DNA of 64,000 nt from assembly GCF_900109775.1 (NCBI RefSeq), contig NZ_FOAX01000001.1:1550001-1614000 (forward strand). Reading direction: 5' to 3'. The stretch's first letter is position 1, and every line of letters starts with the position of its first letter. Of this stretch, positions 53,044-61,892 are shown in pieces. Below the pieces are notes generated by a model, which made no database searches, was not told the origin of the DNA, and saw only the letters and a program-made list of their open reading frames with translations. Made by a program: the position numbers and the translations under genes. This DNA is from Pseudoxanthomonas sp. GM95 (GTDB taxonomy: Bacteria > Pseudomonadota > Gammaproteobacteria > Xanthomonadales > Xanthomonadaceae).

Positions 53044-54024
53044 GTGAATCCCCCTCCTGATCACGATTCGACCGGCGGACTGACACGCCGGGACTTCCTC
53101 GCAGCCTCTGCCGGCATGGCCGCCACCCTGGCCTTGCCGTCCTTCGCCGCGTCCCTACCAGCCTCCAAAGCTTCTCTCCCCCAGAAAGGAGTTCGAAACA
53201 TGAGCAACTTCGTGACCGTCAAAGATGGTGCCCAGATCTTCTACAAAGACTGGGGTGTGGGCCAGCCCATCGTCTTCTCGCATGGCTGGCCGCTATGCTC
53301 GGACGCGTGGGATGCACAGATGCTCTTCATGGGTCAGCACGGCTTCCGTGTAATCGCCCATGACCGCAGGAGCCACGGGCGCTCCAGCCAAACGTGGAGT
53401 GGCAACAACATGGACACCTACGCCGACGACCTGGAAGCCGTGCTGGAAGCAGCCAACGTGAGTGGCGCAATCTTGGTCGGTCATTCAACCGGTGGCGGCG
53501 AGATCACCCATTACGTGGGTCGTCATGGCACCAAGCGCGTGGCCAAGATGGTGCTGGTCGGCGCCGTTCCTCCGTTGATGCTCAAGACCAAAACGAACCC
53601 CAACGGCACGCCATTGGAGGCTTTCGATGGGATCCGCGCTGGCGTTGCCGGCGACCGGTCGCAGTTCTACAAGGACTTGGCGACGCCGTTCTTCGGCGCC
53701 AATCGCGACGGCAACAAAGTGACCCAAGGCATGCGCGACAGCTTCTGGCTGCAGGGCATGCTGGGCGGCGTCAAGGGTCAGTATGACTGCGTTCGCGAGT
53801 TCTCTGAAGTGGACTACACCGCGGATCTGAAGAAGATCGACAAGCCCACGCTGGTGATCCACGGCGACGACGACCAGATCGTCCCGATTGATGCGGCCGG
53901 CAAGCTCTCGGCCTCAATCGTCCGCAACGCCAAACTGAAGATCTACAAGGGTGCGCCACATGGCCTGGCCGTCACCCACACCGAGCAGTTCAACCAGGAT
54001 CTCCTAGAGTTCTCGAAGTTCTGA
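53044..54024 (+). CDS. Alpha/beta hydrolase, non-heme haloperoxidase-like, Tat-exported
   Basis: A 326-residue alpha/beta hydrolase of the chloroperoxidase/arylesterase group. The catalytic Ser148 is in VGHSTGGGE, the acid in [11 protein letters not shown] and the His in [22 protein letters not shown] gives the oxyanion region. The N-terminus has a Tat signal, [11 protein letters not shown] (14-24), through SFAASLPA. The GTG start follows AAGGAG by seven bases. A second ribosome site, AAGGAG eight bases before ATG 53200, would yield a 274-residue form without the signal, equal to the usual length of cytoplasmic family members. Confidence 0.88.
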   Translation: MNPPPDHDSTGGLTRRDFLAASAGMAATLALPSFAASLPASKASLPQKGVRNMSNFVTVKDGAQIFYKDWGVGQPIVFSHGWPLCSDAWDAQMLFMGQHGFRVIAHDRRSHGRSSQTWSGNNMDTYADDLEAVLEAANVSGAILVGHSTGGGEITHYVGRHGTKRVAKMVLVGAVPPLMLKTKTNPNGTPLEAFDGIRAGVAGDRSQFYKDLATPFFGANRDGNKVTQGMRDSFWLQGMLGGVKGQYDCVREFSEVDYTADLKKIDKPTLVIHGDDDQIVPIDAAGKLSASIVRNAKLKIYKGAPHGLAVTHTEQFNQDLLEFSKF

Positions 54025-54029
54025 TCCTC

Positions 54030-54058
54030 AAAGCCCGGCGAGATCGCCGGGCTTTTCT
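54030..54058 (+). terminator. Rho-independent terminator
   Basis: AAAGCCCGGCG and CGCCGGGCTTT form a perfect 11-pair stem around AGAT, followed by TCTGC after the T run. It ends the hydrolase transcript. Confidence 0.85.
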
Positions 54059-54390
54059 GCAGCTGACAGGCTCACACATCAGGGCTTCCCTAGCGGCACA
54101 GCGCTTTCAAAACCAATCTTCAACGCGCACGCACGCTTCGCCGAGCGAGCAAGCGCCGCTATCGAGCGATTCGCTGATGGCATCTGATTCCGGTGCTATA
54201 GCGCGCGGAGATCTGCAAGTTCGATATGAGGAAGCGGAGTGTTTCCCGGCGCGCACCAATCCGGAAAGCCATGGATTTCAAGGGAAAGTCGCTGCGGTCA
54301 CAAAGCTTCAAGCCTTGATTTTCGTACCAAGCTAGAAGATGACACGGGCGTCAGTCGACGGACATCTTGTCGACGCTTAACATGTATTGA

Positions 54391-54405
54391 TGGTAATGAT
54401 TCTCA
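54391..54405. promoter_or_regulatory. Fur box upstream of the iron-uptake operon
   Basis: TGGTAATGATTCTCA matches the 7-1-7 Fur consensus TGATAATnATTATCA at all but two positions, and the two differences are symmetric. It lies 40 bases before the GTG of the DUF3649 gene. The rest of the 54059-54390 gap contains no gene I can support. Confidence 0.75.
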
Positions 54406-54444
54406 CCCGCGACGGCTGATGCCGGAGCTCACACGAGGCGCGTA

Positions 54445-54729
54445 GTGGCAACGAAGGCTGACAACCTGCGCCTCGCTGGGAGAGGCGTCAGTGCCGTGTT
54501 GGGCGGCTATGGCATGGCAGCGCTGTATGCCCTCGTGCTTGGCCGATTGCTGCCGCTGCAGCCTGTCGACGCTTCGTTGGTCGCAACAATGGCCTCCTTC
54601 ATCATTTACGCCCTGACCGCAGTCTGGTCCTTCGCGGCAGCCACCCTTCGAAGCGCAGCTTTGGGTCTGTGCGTGCCTGCAGCCCTTGGCGTGCTGACCC
54701 TGTTTGTTAACCAGGCGATCTCCAAGTGA
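54445..54729 (+). CDS. DUF3649 family membrane protein
   Basis: A 94-residue protein with two to three hydrophobic helices (GGYGMAALYALVLGRLLPL, ATMASFIIYALTAVWSFAAATL and ALGLCVPAALGVLTLFVNQAI). Size, the F-x-x-YALTAVWSFAA segment and the gene order match DUF3649 proteins, found in siderophore-uptake operons next to PepSY-TM proteins. The GTG start follows GAGG by six bases. It overlaps the next gene by four bases (GTGA). Role unknown; likely a small partner of the membrane reductase. Confidence 0.8.
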   Translation: MATKADNLRLAGRGVSAVLGGYGMAALYALVLGRLLPLQPVDASLVATMASFIIYALTAVWSFAAATLRSAALGLCVPAALGVLTLFVNQAISK

Positions 54730-56306
54730 GCAAGGCTCCGGGATTTCGGCAAAGCCAGTCGGTCCTGCACACCTGGTCGGGACTGGTGGTGGGCTGGGTG
54801 CTGTACTTGATCTTTCTCACCGGCACAGCCAGCTACTGGAAGGAAGAAATCACTCGATGGATGCAGCCTGAGGTGGGCATTCCAGGCCTGCCTGAGCAAG
54901 GGTTAGGCGCTGCGGTCGGCTTTCTCTCCACACATGCACAGGGTGCAGACCGTTGGGCAATTGAGCTTCCTGACGCGCGCGCTGCTGGCACCCGGGTCAC
55001 ATGGCTTCCAGAAGGCGCAAAGCCAGCGCGCCGGGGCCAGAGCAATCCCTATCAAGCCACGCTCGATGCACACGGCGTCCCGGTTGAGCCGCGACAGACC
55101 CGCGGCGGCAACTTCTTCTATCGCCTTCACTTTGACCTGCATTACATCCCGGTGTTGTGGGCGCGCTGGTTTGTCTGCTTCTGCGCGATGTTCATGCTGG
55201 TGGCGATCGTGTCTGGCGTGATCACCCACAAGAAGATCTTCGCTGACTTCTTCACCTTTCGCAGGACCAAAGGCCAACGCACCTGGCTCGATGGCCATAA
55301 CGCCTTGGCCGTCCTGTCGCTGCCGTTCCACCTGATGATCACCTACACGGGCCTGATTACCTTGATGACCCTGTACATGCCATGGGGGGTGAAGGCCAAC
55401 TTCGACGATCGGGACCAGTTCTTCGAGGCTCTCCAACCGCGCGCAGTTGCTGCGTTGCGTCTTGGCCAGCAGGCATCACTTCCGGACTTGGCTGCCATTG
55501 TCAAAACCGCTGAAGCGCGCTGGGACAAGGGGCATGCGGGTAGCATCACCATTGAACATCCAGGTGATGCAGGAATGCGCCTGACGGTGCGCCGGCGCAG
55601 CGGTGACCTGATCTCTGATCGCGCCGATCCCGTGGAGTTCAACGCTGCAGGCCAAGTCACTGACTCCCAGGATCCGCCATCGGCTGCCGTGCTGACGCGC
55701 GACGGCATGATTGGACTCCATGCTGCGCGCTTTGCCCCATTGGCGCTGAGATGGCTGTTTTTCCTGTCCGGTGTCGCGGGCACTTTGATGGTCGTCACCG
55801 GACTTGTGCTCTGGACTGTGAAACGCCGCCAGCAGCTTCCTGATCCAAGCCACCCCCATCTGGGATTTCGACTGGTCGAAAAACTCAACGTCGGCTTCCT
55901 TGCAGGTCTGCCCATCGCCATGACGGGCTACCTCTGGGCCAATCGGCTGCTGCCCACCAGCTACGCGGGCCGCGCTGACGCTGAGGTCACTGTGTTCTTT
56001 GCGCTCTGTGCGGTCTGTCTTGGCCACGCGTTCATGCGCCGGTCCAGGCAGGCATGGTGCGAACAGCTTTTTGCAGCCGGTGTCATGCTCATCGGCCTGC
56101 CGCTCTACAACCTCATCCTCCCGCCTCACGCCCTAATCCACGCCATTGCCGTAGGCGACGGCGCGCTCGCAGGCATGGATGCCGGCATGCTGGCCCTGGG
56201 GGGCAGTGTGTTGTGGGCCGCACGCAAGGTCCGCCGCTTTGCGCCGGCCCCAAGGCGCATTCCGCGCATGCAGACACAAGCACCGGCAACGGAGCCAAGA
56301 GCATGA
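54726..56306 (+). CDS. PepSY-associated TM protein, siderophore reductase-like (PiuB/FoxB type)
   Basis: A 526-residue inner-membrane protein. Helix 1 covers HTWSGLVVGWVLYLIFLTGTASYW (His in a heme- or iron-ligating position), followed by a periplasmic PepSY region, then HYIPVLWARWFVCFCAMFMLVAIVSGVITHKKIF and WLDGHNALAVLSLPFHLMITYTGLI with further His residues. The C-terminal half has extra helices. Related PiuB, FoxB and FhuF-like systems reduce ferric siderophores at the inner membrane. The coupled GTG start and the ATGA overlap with the DUF3325 gene put it in the middle of the iron operon. Confidence 0.87.
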   Translation: MSKAPGFRQSQSVLHTWSGLVVGWVLYLIFLTGTASYWKEEITRWMQPEVGIPGLPEQGLGAAVGFLSTHAQGADRWAIELPDARAAGTRVTWLPEGAKPARRGQSNPYQATLDAHGVPVEPRQTRGGNFFYRLHFDLHYIPVLWARWFVCFCAMFMLVAIVSGVITHKKIFADFFTFRRTKGQRTWLDGHNALAVLSLPFHLMITYTGLITLMTLYMPWGVKANFDDRDQFFEALQPRAVAALRLGQQASLPDLAAIVKTAEARWDKGHAGSITIEHPGDAGMRLTVRRRSGDLISDRADPVEFNAAGQVTDSQDPPSAAVLTRDGMIGLHAARFAPLALRWLFFLSGVAGTLMVVTGLVLWTVKRRQQLPDPSHPHLGFRLVEKLNVGFLAGLPIAMTGYLWANRLLPTSYAGRADAEVTVFFALCAVCLGHAFMRRSRQAWCEQLFAAGVMLIGLPLYNLILPPHALIHAIAVGDGALAGMDAGMLALGGSVLWAARKVRRFAPAPRRIPRMQTQAPATEPRA

Positions 56307-56596
56307 TCCTGCTCGCCCTGGCATTGGCCTTCGCGGGGTTTGGGAGTTTGGCGCTGTCCATGGAGCGACACTGGCGTGAAACCTTCGGACAGATGCGCGA
56401 GCGGCGTAGCCCCCATGCCTCGCGCCTGGCTGGCTTTTCCGCCTTGGTCCTAGCGCTTTGGCCATGCGTGCGCGTGTGGGGATGGGCGATGGGATGCATT
56501 GGCTATTGGGGCGTCCTGGCCGCTGCTGCAGCTCCAGTGCTGCTCATCCTGAGCTTCTGGCCCAGGACTACCACTCAAACAGCTCGCCGCCGCTAG
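56303..56596 (+). CDS. DUF3325 family membrane protein
   Basis: A 97-residue membrane protein with three hydrophobic segments (LLALALAFAGFGSLALSM, ASRLAGFSALVLALWPCV, YWGVLAAAAAPVLLILSFW), the size and layout of DUF3325 proteins that accompany PepSY-TM and TonB receptors. Start and upstream stop overlap as ATGA. The family has no proven function; here it belongs to the Fur-preceded operon. Confidence 0.82.
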   Translation: MILLALALAFAGFGSLALSMERHWRETFGQMRERRSPHASRLAGFSALVLALWPCVRVWGWAMGCIGYWGVLAAAAAPVLLILSFWPRTTTQTARRR

Positions 56597-56632
56597 CCGA
56601 CTGCTCTTTCGCTTCAACATCTGAGGTTACCT

Positions 56633-58873
56633 ATGTCCATCGTCTTCCATGGCGCGCCGCTGCGTCGGGCGCCGCTCACCTTGGCTTTGGCGCTTGCCGG
56701 GTCTATCGGCCCTTCCCTCGCTTTCGCACAGGCGTCTGAAACCACACAAGATCGCGCTCCCAACGCGGATGCGACTGAGCTCGACAAGGTGCTGGTCACC
56801 ACCCGGACCGAGGGTTACCAGGTCTACGGCACCAATACGGCGACCAAGCTTCCACTCACCCTGCGCGAGACGCCGCAATCGCTCACCGTCTTCACGCGTC
56901 AACGCATTGAAGATTTCAACCTCATCACGATCGCTGAAGTCCTGCAGCAGACGCCCGGCGTCAGCGTGCAGTCTTACGACAGCAACCGCACGCTGTTCAA
57001 CGCACGTGGTTTTGCCATCAACAACTTCATGTTCGATGGCGTACCGACCTATTACAACACCGGCGCTGGCGGCAATTCGGTGCTGAGCGATACATCCATT
57101 TACGAACGCATCGAGGTCGTGCGCGGCGCCACCGGCCTTGTGACCGGATCCGGCAATCCTTCAGCGACAGTCAACATGGTGCGAAAACGTCCGACTTCCG
57201 ATTTCCAGGCCAGCACCAGCCTGAGCGCAGGCTCCTGGGACTATCGTCGTGCGGAGGTAGATGTCTCCGGTCCCCTGACCAAGTCAGGGGCAGTGCGCGG
57301 ACGGCTGGTGGGCGCCTACACAGACAAGGACACCTGGGTCAGGTTCCAGCATGACAAGTCGCCGAGTCTCTACGGGGTCGTCGAGGCCGACCTCTCGGAC
57401 AGCACACGCCTACGTGCAGGCATCGACTACCTGAAGACTCAATCCGACGGGGGTGCCTGGAGCGCATCGCCGCTGTTCTTCAGCGATGGAACCAAGACCC
57501 ACTTCAGCCGTTCCTATAGCGCCGCAGCCAAGTGGAACCGCTGGGATCGCGAAAGCACAAACTACTTCGCCGTGCTCGAACAGCAGCTGCCGGCCGGCTG
57601 GAGTGGCCGTATCGCCGTCAACCGTCGTGCCACCGATACCGACAGCCTGCTCCTGGCAGGTTCTAATACCGGTAACTGGGCCAACTCGACCACGGGTCTT
57701 GGCCTGAACATCGCCAAGACCTACTCCATATCGGAGACGCGAGAGGACGCCTTTGACCTTTATGCGTCGGGGCCTCTCCAGATTTTCGGACGCGAACATG
57801 AGCTCGTGTTCGGTGCGAACCACTACAGCAGAGAGCTCAGTACGATCCGTACCGCGTTCCTGGGCAGCTATCCCACAGTTTTCCCCAGCATCTTTGATTG
57901 GGATGGTGACATTGCCGTTCCCCAGCTCCGGAACTATGGCTATCCAAGCTCGGTCGCGGACACACGCGAGACAGGTTATTACGGTGCCATTCGACTCAAC
58001 CCCATGGATCACTTGAAGGTGATTGCTGGCGCCCGCTACTCGGACTGGAAGACGGACACCGACAACTACAACGTCGACAACGTGTTTACCGGCACCACGG
58101 GCCGCTACAGCGAGAGCAAGGTCACGCCGTACTTTGGGGCTATCTACGATCTCAGCTCATCCATCTCTGCATTCGTCAGCTACTCCGATGTCTTCCAGCC
58201 GCAGAACCTTCGTGACAAGGACAACAATCAGCTCGACCCGGTCATTGGCAAGAACTACGAATATGGCCTCAAGGGCGAATTCTTTGGTGGCCAGCTGTAC
58301 ACAGCGCTCAATGGCTTTCACATGCAGCAGGACAATGTGGCCGAGCTGGATCCCAGCGTGGAGCCGAACTCCCTGCCCGACGGGAGCTCTGCATACAGGG
58401 CGCGCTCCGGCGTGGAAACATGGGGCGCAGAGTTCGAAGTGTCTGGCTCAATCACACCAAACTGGAGCATGACTGGCGGCTACACCTATGCATACAGCCG
58501 TGATCAGACTGGGGCCCGCGTCTTCACGGTCAGCCCGATGCATCTGGGCAAGTTCAACACGACCTATTCGGTTGGTGACTGGACCGTGGGCGGGGGGGTG
58601 ACCTGGCAGTCCGAGGTTTATCAGATCCAGGCCATTCCGACGGGTCAATTCACCTCAGCGGGTCGACCTGTTACGGCGACCGGGCGCGTCACCCAAGGTG
58701 GCTACATCCTTGCAGACCTGATGGGGCGTTATCGAATCAATGACCATCTGAGTGTGGGTGTCACCCTGACCAACCTCTTCGACAGGGTGTACTACCGCAA
58801 CGTCGGGTACTTCAATTCCGGTTACTGGGGAGAGCCCCGCCGCGTTCTCTTCAACTTGCGCGCCAAGTTTTGA
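56633..58873 (+). CDS. TonB-dependent siderophore receptor
   Basis: A 746-residue outer-membrane receptor for a ferric siderophore. The signal peptide ends AFAQA near residue 27. A TonB box-like ATELDKVLVTT precedes the plug domain (TLRETPQSLTVFTRQRIEDF, LLQTPGVSV-like LQQTPGVSVQSYD, FNARGFAINNFMFDGVP, ERIEVVRGATGLVTGSGNPSATVNMVRKRP). That plug is of the FhuE/FpvA/FoxA class that binds hydroxamate or mixed siderophores. The 22-strand barrel ends with LRAKF, the terminal Phe of outer-membrane proteins. No signalling domain, so no sigma-factor link. It is the last gene of the Fur-preceded operon. Confidence 0.93.
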   Translation: MSIVFHGAPLRRAPLTLALALAGSIGPSLAFAQASETTQDRAPNADATELDKVLVTTRTEGYQVYGTNTATKLPLTLRETPQSLTVFTRQRIEDFNLITIAEVLQQTPGVSVQSYDSNRTLFNARGFAINNFMFDGVPTYYNTGAGGNSVLSDTSIYERIEVVRGATGLVTGSGNPSATVNMVRKRPTSDFQASTSLSAGSWDYRRAEVDVSGPLTKSGAVRGRLVGAYTDKDTWVRFQHDKSPSLYGVVEADLSDSTRLRAGIDYLKTQSDGGAWSASPLFFSDGTKTHFSRSYSAAAKWNRWDRESTNYFAVLEQQLPAGWSGRIAVNRRATDTDSLLLAGSNTGNWANSTTGLGLNIAKTYSISETREDAFDLYASGPLQIFGREHELVFGANHYSRELSTIRTAFLGSYPTVFPSIFDWDGDIAVPQLRNYGYPSSVADTRETGYYGAIRLNPMDHLKVIAGARYSDWKTDTDNYNVDNVFTGTTGRYSESKVTPYFGAIYDLSSSISAFVSYSDVFQPQNLRDKDNNQLDPVIGKNYEYGLKGEFFGGQLYTALNGFHMQQDNVAELDPSVEPNSLPDGSSAYRARSGVETWGAEFEVSGSITPNWSMTGGYTYAYSRDQTGARVFTVSPMHLGKFNTTYSVGDWTVGGGVTWQSEVYQIQAIPTGQFTSAGRPVTATGRVTQGGYILADLMGRYRINDHLSVGVTLTNLFDRVYYRNVGYFNSGYWGEPRRVLFNLRAKF

Positions 58874-58902
58874 GGGCGCAACGGTACCTAGACGGCAAAT
58901 TG

Positions 58903-58928
58903 GCCTCTGCAGCAACGGCTGCAGAGGC
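58903..58928 (+). terminator. Long hairpin after the receptor gene
   Basis: GCCTCTGCAGC-AACG-GCTGCAGAGGC is a perfect 11-pair stem 30 bases after the stop. No T run follows, so it may protect the mRNA end or act as a weak terminator. Confidence 0.55.
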
Positions 58929-59049
58929 TGATGACTGATCATTCGCTCGCGCAAGGCAATACAAGTCTTCTTGGACCAACGGTTCTAAGGTGCTGACAAG
59001 GGCGGGACCTTCAATTCGGCCTGTTCTTGGCTGTTGCGATCAATCTGTC

Positions 59050-59069
59050 CATCAGCGAATCCGCTGATG
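59050..59069. promoter_or_regulatory. Perfect palindrome upstream of the SDR gene
   Basis: CATCAGCG-AATC-CGCTGATG is a perfect 8-4-8 inverted repeat 46 bases before the SDR start at 59116. Its size and place fit a TetR- or GntR-type operator. No TetR gene is in view; the nearest regulator-like gene is the truncated GlxA homologue at 60965. Confidence 0.55.
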
Positions 59070-59115
59070 TGAGAAGCCAAGTTCCCCCATTGAAGCGCTT
59101 GAAGAGGACGACGTC

Positions 59116-59856
59116 ATGCATCTCGAACAGCAGGCGGAGCATCGCTCGGCCTTGATATTTGGTGGCTCGCGCGGGATCGGTGCGGCGATCTCAAAGCGCT
59201 TGGCTCGTGAGGGCCACTCAGTAGCTCTGACCTACGTCTCCAGGCCTGACGCTGCTGAGGAGGTTGTCACAGGCATTCGCGCGCTGGGTGGAGTTGCGAT
59301 GGCCATCAAGGCCGATAGCACCGACAAGCACGCGGTTGATGCTGCGGTCCATCAAACTGTGGAGCGCTTGGGCCCGTTGAAGGTAGCGGTCGTTAATGCA
59401 GGCATCTACCGCAGCGCGCCGCTCGAGGAGGTCTCGTCCCAGATGCTGGACGAGCTCCTGAACATCAACGTGCGCGGCGCCTTTTTTGCCATCCAGTCTG
59501 CAGCATCCGTGATGGGAAGCGGTGCCCGAATCATCACGATTGGTAGCAGTGTTGCGATTCGATCCGGATTCGCCGGAGGTGGCCTCTACTCCATGACCAA
59601 AGCCGGCTTGGCAGCACTGGTGCGCGAACTCGCCGTCGAGATCTCGCCGCGAGGCATCACCATCAATAACGTTCAGCCCGGACCCGTCGAGACCGAAATT
59701 ACCGCTGGATTCTTGGATGCCATGCTTCCCAGAAGCCATGTCGGGAGAGTGGGTCAGCCCGAAGACATCGCCAGCCTGGTGTCCTATATCGCGGGCAGCG
59801 AGTCGTCCTACATGACTGGAACGAGCATCACGATGGATGGCGGCTTCGTCCTCTAA
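59116..59856 (+). CDS. Short-chain dehydrogenase, FabG-like
   Basis: A 246-residue SDR. The cofactor motif is FGGSRGIG (about 15-22, FGG in place of TGG), VAVVNAGIYRSAPLEE gives the NAG box, the Ser is in IITIGSSVAIRSG, and GLYSMTKAGLAALVREL carries YxxxK. The C-terminus GTSITMDGGFVL is typical of tetrameric FabG-like enzymes. Substrate not predictable. The hydrolase gene follows after 85 bases in the same direction, and a palindromic operator precedes the pair. Confidence 0.88.
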   Translation: MHLEQQAEHRSALIFGGSRGIGAAISKRLAREGHSVALTYVSRPDAAEEVVTGIRALGGVAMAIKADSTDKHAVDAAVHQTVERLGPLKVAVVNAGIYRSAPLEEVSSQMLDELLNINVRGAFFAIQSAASVMGSGARIITIGSSVAIRSGFAGGGLYSMTKAGLAALVRELAVEISPRGITINNVQPGPVETEITAGFLDAMLPRSHVGRVGQPEDIASLVSYIAGSESSYMTGTSITMDGGFVL

Positions 59857-59941
59857 CTGTTGTCTGCGACCGCCTTTCTATTGCTGGTGCTACCGACTTT
59901 CGGGCGCGGCTCGTCGCGCCCCAGCCAGGAGGATGTTGCAC

Positions 59942-60970
59942 GTGCGCAAGCAAACGACCCCGTCTACCGCCCATTCCCGCTTTTTTTTGATTCGTCATTG
60001 GAGCGCAGCTTCTCTTTGGCTGTTCGGAGGACTGATCAGCCCGCAATCCGCACTCGCCCAACCGCCCGCTGAGCCGTTCCAAGCTAACCGGCAGGTCTCT
60101 GCCGGAGATCTGAGCGTGGGCTACGTCGATCTTGGCCCCGCTAAGGGTGAGGTCATCATCCTTCTGCACGGCTGGCCGTACGACATCAGCAGCTATGCCA
60201 AAGTCGCTCCCATTCTCGTCTCCAAGGGTTACCGCGTAATCGTTCCGCACACACGAGGGCATGGAACAACGCGCTTTCTGAAAGAAGACACGCCCCGCAA
60301 CGGCGAACCTGCGGCGCTTGCCTCCGATGTCGTTGCGTTGATGGATGCATTGAAGATAAAGCAAGCCACGCTAGCTGGCTACGACTGGGGCGCGCGCTCT
60401 GCCGATATCGTTGCTGCGCTTTGGCCGGAAAGGGTCAAGGCACTGGTGTCTGTTAGCGGCTACCTCATTAGCAGCCAGGACGCGGGCAGCAAGCCGCTCC
60501 CGCCTAAGGCCGAGCTCCAATGGTGGTACCAGTTCTACTTCGCTACCGAGCGTGGACGTGCCGGCTACGCGCAGAACACTCATGAATTCGCGAAGCTTAT
60601 CTGGCATCTCGCCTCGCCGCAGTGGGAGTTCGATGATGCGACGTTCGCGCGCAGCGCCGTATCGCTTGATAACCCCGACCATGTTGAGATCGTCATCCAC
60701 AACTATCGTTGGCGGGTTGGCCTAGCACATGGTGAAGCCAAATATGCAGCGCTCGAAGAGAAGCTCGCTCAGATCCCTTCAATCGGTGTTCCGACCATTA
60801 CCATTGAAGGCGACGCAAACGGAGCGCCACATCCGCTCCCAGAAGCTTACGCCAAAAGGTTTTCTGGGCCTTACGAGCATCGCTTGCTGACTGGAGGTAT
60901 TGGCCATAACCCGCCGCAAGAAGCGCCAGAGGCATTTGCCCAGGCAGTAGTAGATGCGACGAAGCTATGA
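59942..60970 (+). CDS. Exported alpha/beta hydrolase, epoxide-hydrolase-like
   Basis: A 342-residue secreted hydrolase. The signal peptide runs through FFLIRHWSAASLWLFGG to SALAQPP. The fold shows the oxyanion motif HGWPYDISSYAKVAP, PHTRGHGTTRF, the nucleophile Asp in LAGYDWGARSADIVAAL (epoxide hydrolase/dehalogenase type, not Ser) and the late His in TGGIGHNPPQEAPEAF. The GTG at 59942 has AGGAGG nine bases upstream; ATG 59933 touches that ribosome site and is less likely. Its stop overlaps the stop of the convergent GlxA-like gene by six bases. Confidence 0.85.
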   Translation: MRKQTTPSTAHSRFFLIRHWSAASLWLFGGLISPQSALAQPPAEPFQANRQVSAGDLSVGYVDLGPAKGEVIILLHGWPYDISSYAKVAPILVSKGYRVIVPHTRGHGTTRFLKEDTPRNGEPAALASDVVALMDALKIKQATLAGYDWGARSADIVAALWPERVKALVSVSGYLISSQDAGSKPLPPKAELQWWYQFYFATERGRAGYAQNTHEFAKLIWHLASPQWEFDDATFARSAVSLDNPDHVEIVIHNYRWRVGLAHGEAKYAALEEKLAQIPSIGVPTITIEGDANGAPHPLPEAYAKRFSGPYEHRLLTGGIGHNPPQEAPEAFAQAVVDATKL

Positions 60971-61627
60971 TTTACAGCGCAAGCAAGAGCTCTTAATAGA
61001 TCCCGATCCTTTCGCGCCGATGGTTACGGGAAGCTCCTCATGCTTGGCTGCGAGCTGATTGATCGTTGTGAGGAAACGTACCGTTCGCGCGGTTCCAACC
61101 CCGAGGTCCTCTTCGATCATCGTTAGCGCTAGCTCCGTTACGAACTGACCTCGATCAGAAGCAAGAAATCCCGGCCGCGAGATCAGCCCTTCCTTCGCTT
61201 GCTTCACCGGAATTTGTGGGAATCGCTCACGGAAGTGTGTCGCATATCGCCAGTCTGTCGCTATTTCCCTGCCTATCAGAAGTCCGGCTTCGGCCGCTAC
61301 GAAGGCGCCCGTTCCGACCACACCTAGCCGACGTGCGGCTCGACTGGATTCATCAAGGCACCTCGTGAATGCTGGGGCGTAGCTCACCAGTCGCGGATCA
61401 TCAGGCCCCAAGATCAACAAGGTATCTGAACGCGACTCTGAAATCGGCCTGGTGCGCAGCCACTCTCCGCAGCTGCTTTTAACTGCTCTTCCTTCAGCAG
61501 AGACCAGACTTACTTTGTACGCATTCGTGCGGATGCGTCCAACAATCGCGAATGCTGCAAGAAGCCTACATAGTTCCGACTTTTCAACGCCTTCCGGCAG
61601 CGCGATAGATACGCCCCGAGCCCTCAT
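60965..61627 (-). CDS. GlxA-like DJ-1/PfpI domain protein without HTH
   Basis: A 220-residue protein matching only the N-terminal DJ-1/PfpI domain of GlxA/AraC-type regulators: VSIALPEGVEKSELCRLLAAF, VSLVSAEGRAVKSSCGEWL, DTLLILGPDD, then RRLGVVGTGAFVAAEAGLLIGREIATDWRYATHF and LALTMIEEDLGVGTARTVRFLTT. Full regulators continue with about 100 residues of AraC helix-turn-helix, but here a short unrelated tail ends the frame. The elbow cysteine is replaced (GTGAF). It is therefore a truncated or repurposed regulator; it may still bind a ligand but not DNA by the usual domain. Confidence 0.7.
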   Translation of the reverse strand: MRARGVSIALPEGVEKSELCRLLAAFAIVGRIRTNAYKVSLVSAEGRAVKSSCGEWLRTRPISESRSDTLLILGPDDPRLVSYAPAFTRCLDESSRAARRLGVVGTGAFVAAEAGLLIGREIATDWRYATHFRERFPQIPVKQAKEGLISRPGFLASDRGQFVTELALTMIEEDLGVGTARTVRFLTTINQLAAKHEELPVTIGAKGSGSIKSSCLRCKS

Positions 61628-61892
61628 GAGCTAGCCATCCGCTTCTCCATCGGCGCTTCATACAAGTCCGCGCACGATGAGTCTTCGGCATTTTTATCCA
61701 CGCGGCTTGCATATTTTTGCCGGCCTCAGTCAAAAAAAAAGCTATGTACTGAGACCAGCTAAATGGCCAGCTCCCCCGGGGGGGCATGCCGCTTCGTTGA
61801 GATGAGAAGTGACTGGGGCAGCTTTCGGCCATGAGCCGACATCCCGGCATGGCTAGGTCCATACACGTCGCGATTTTCGCTTGATCAAATTT

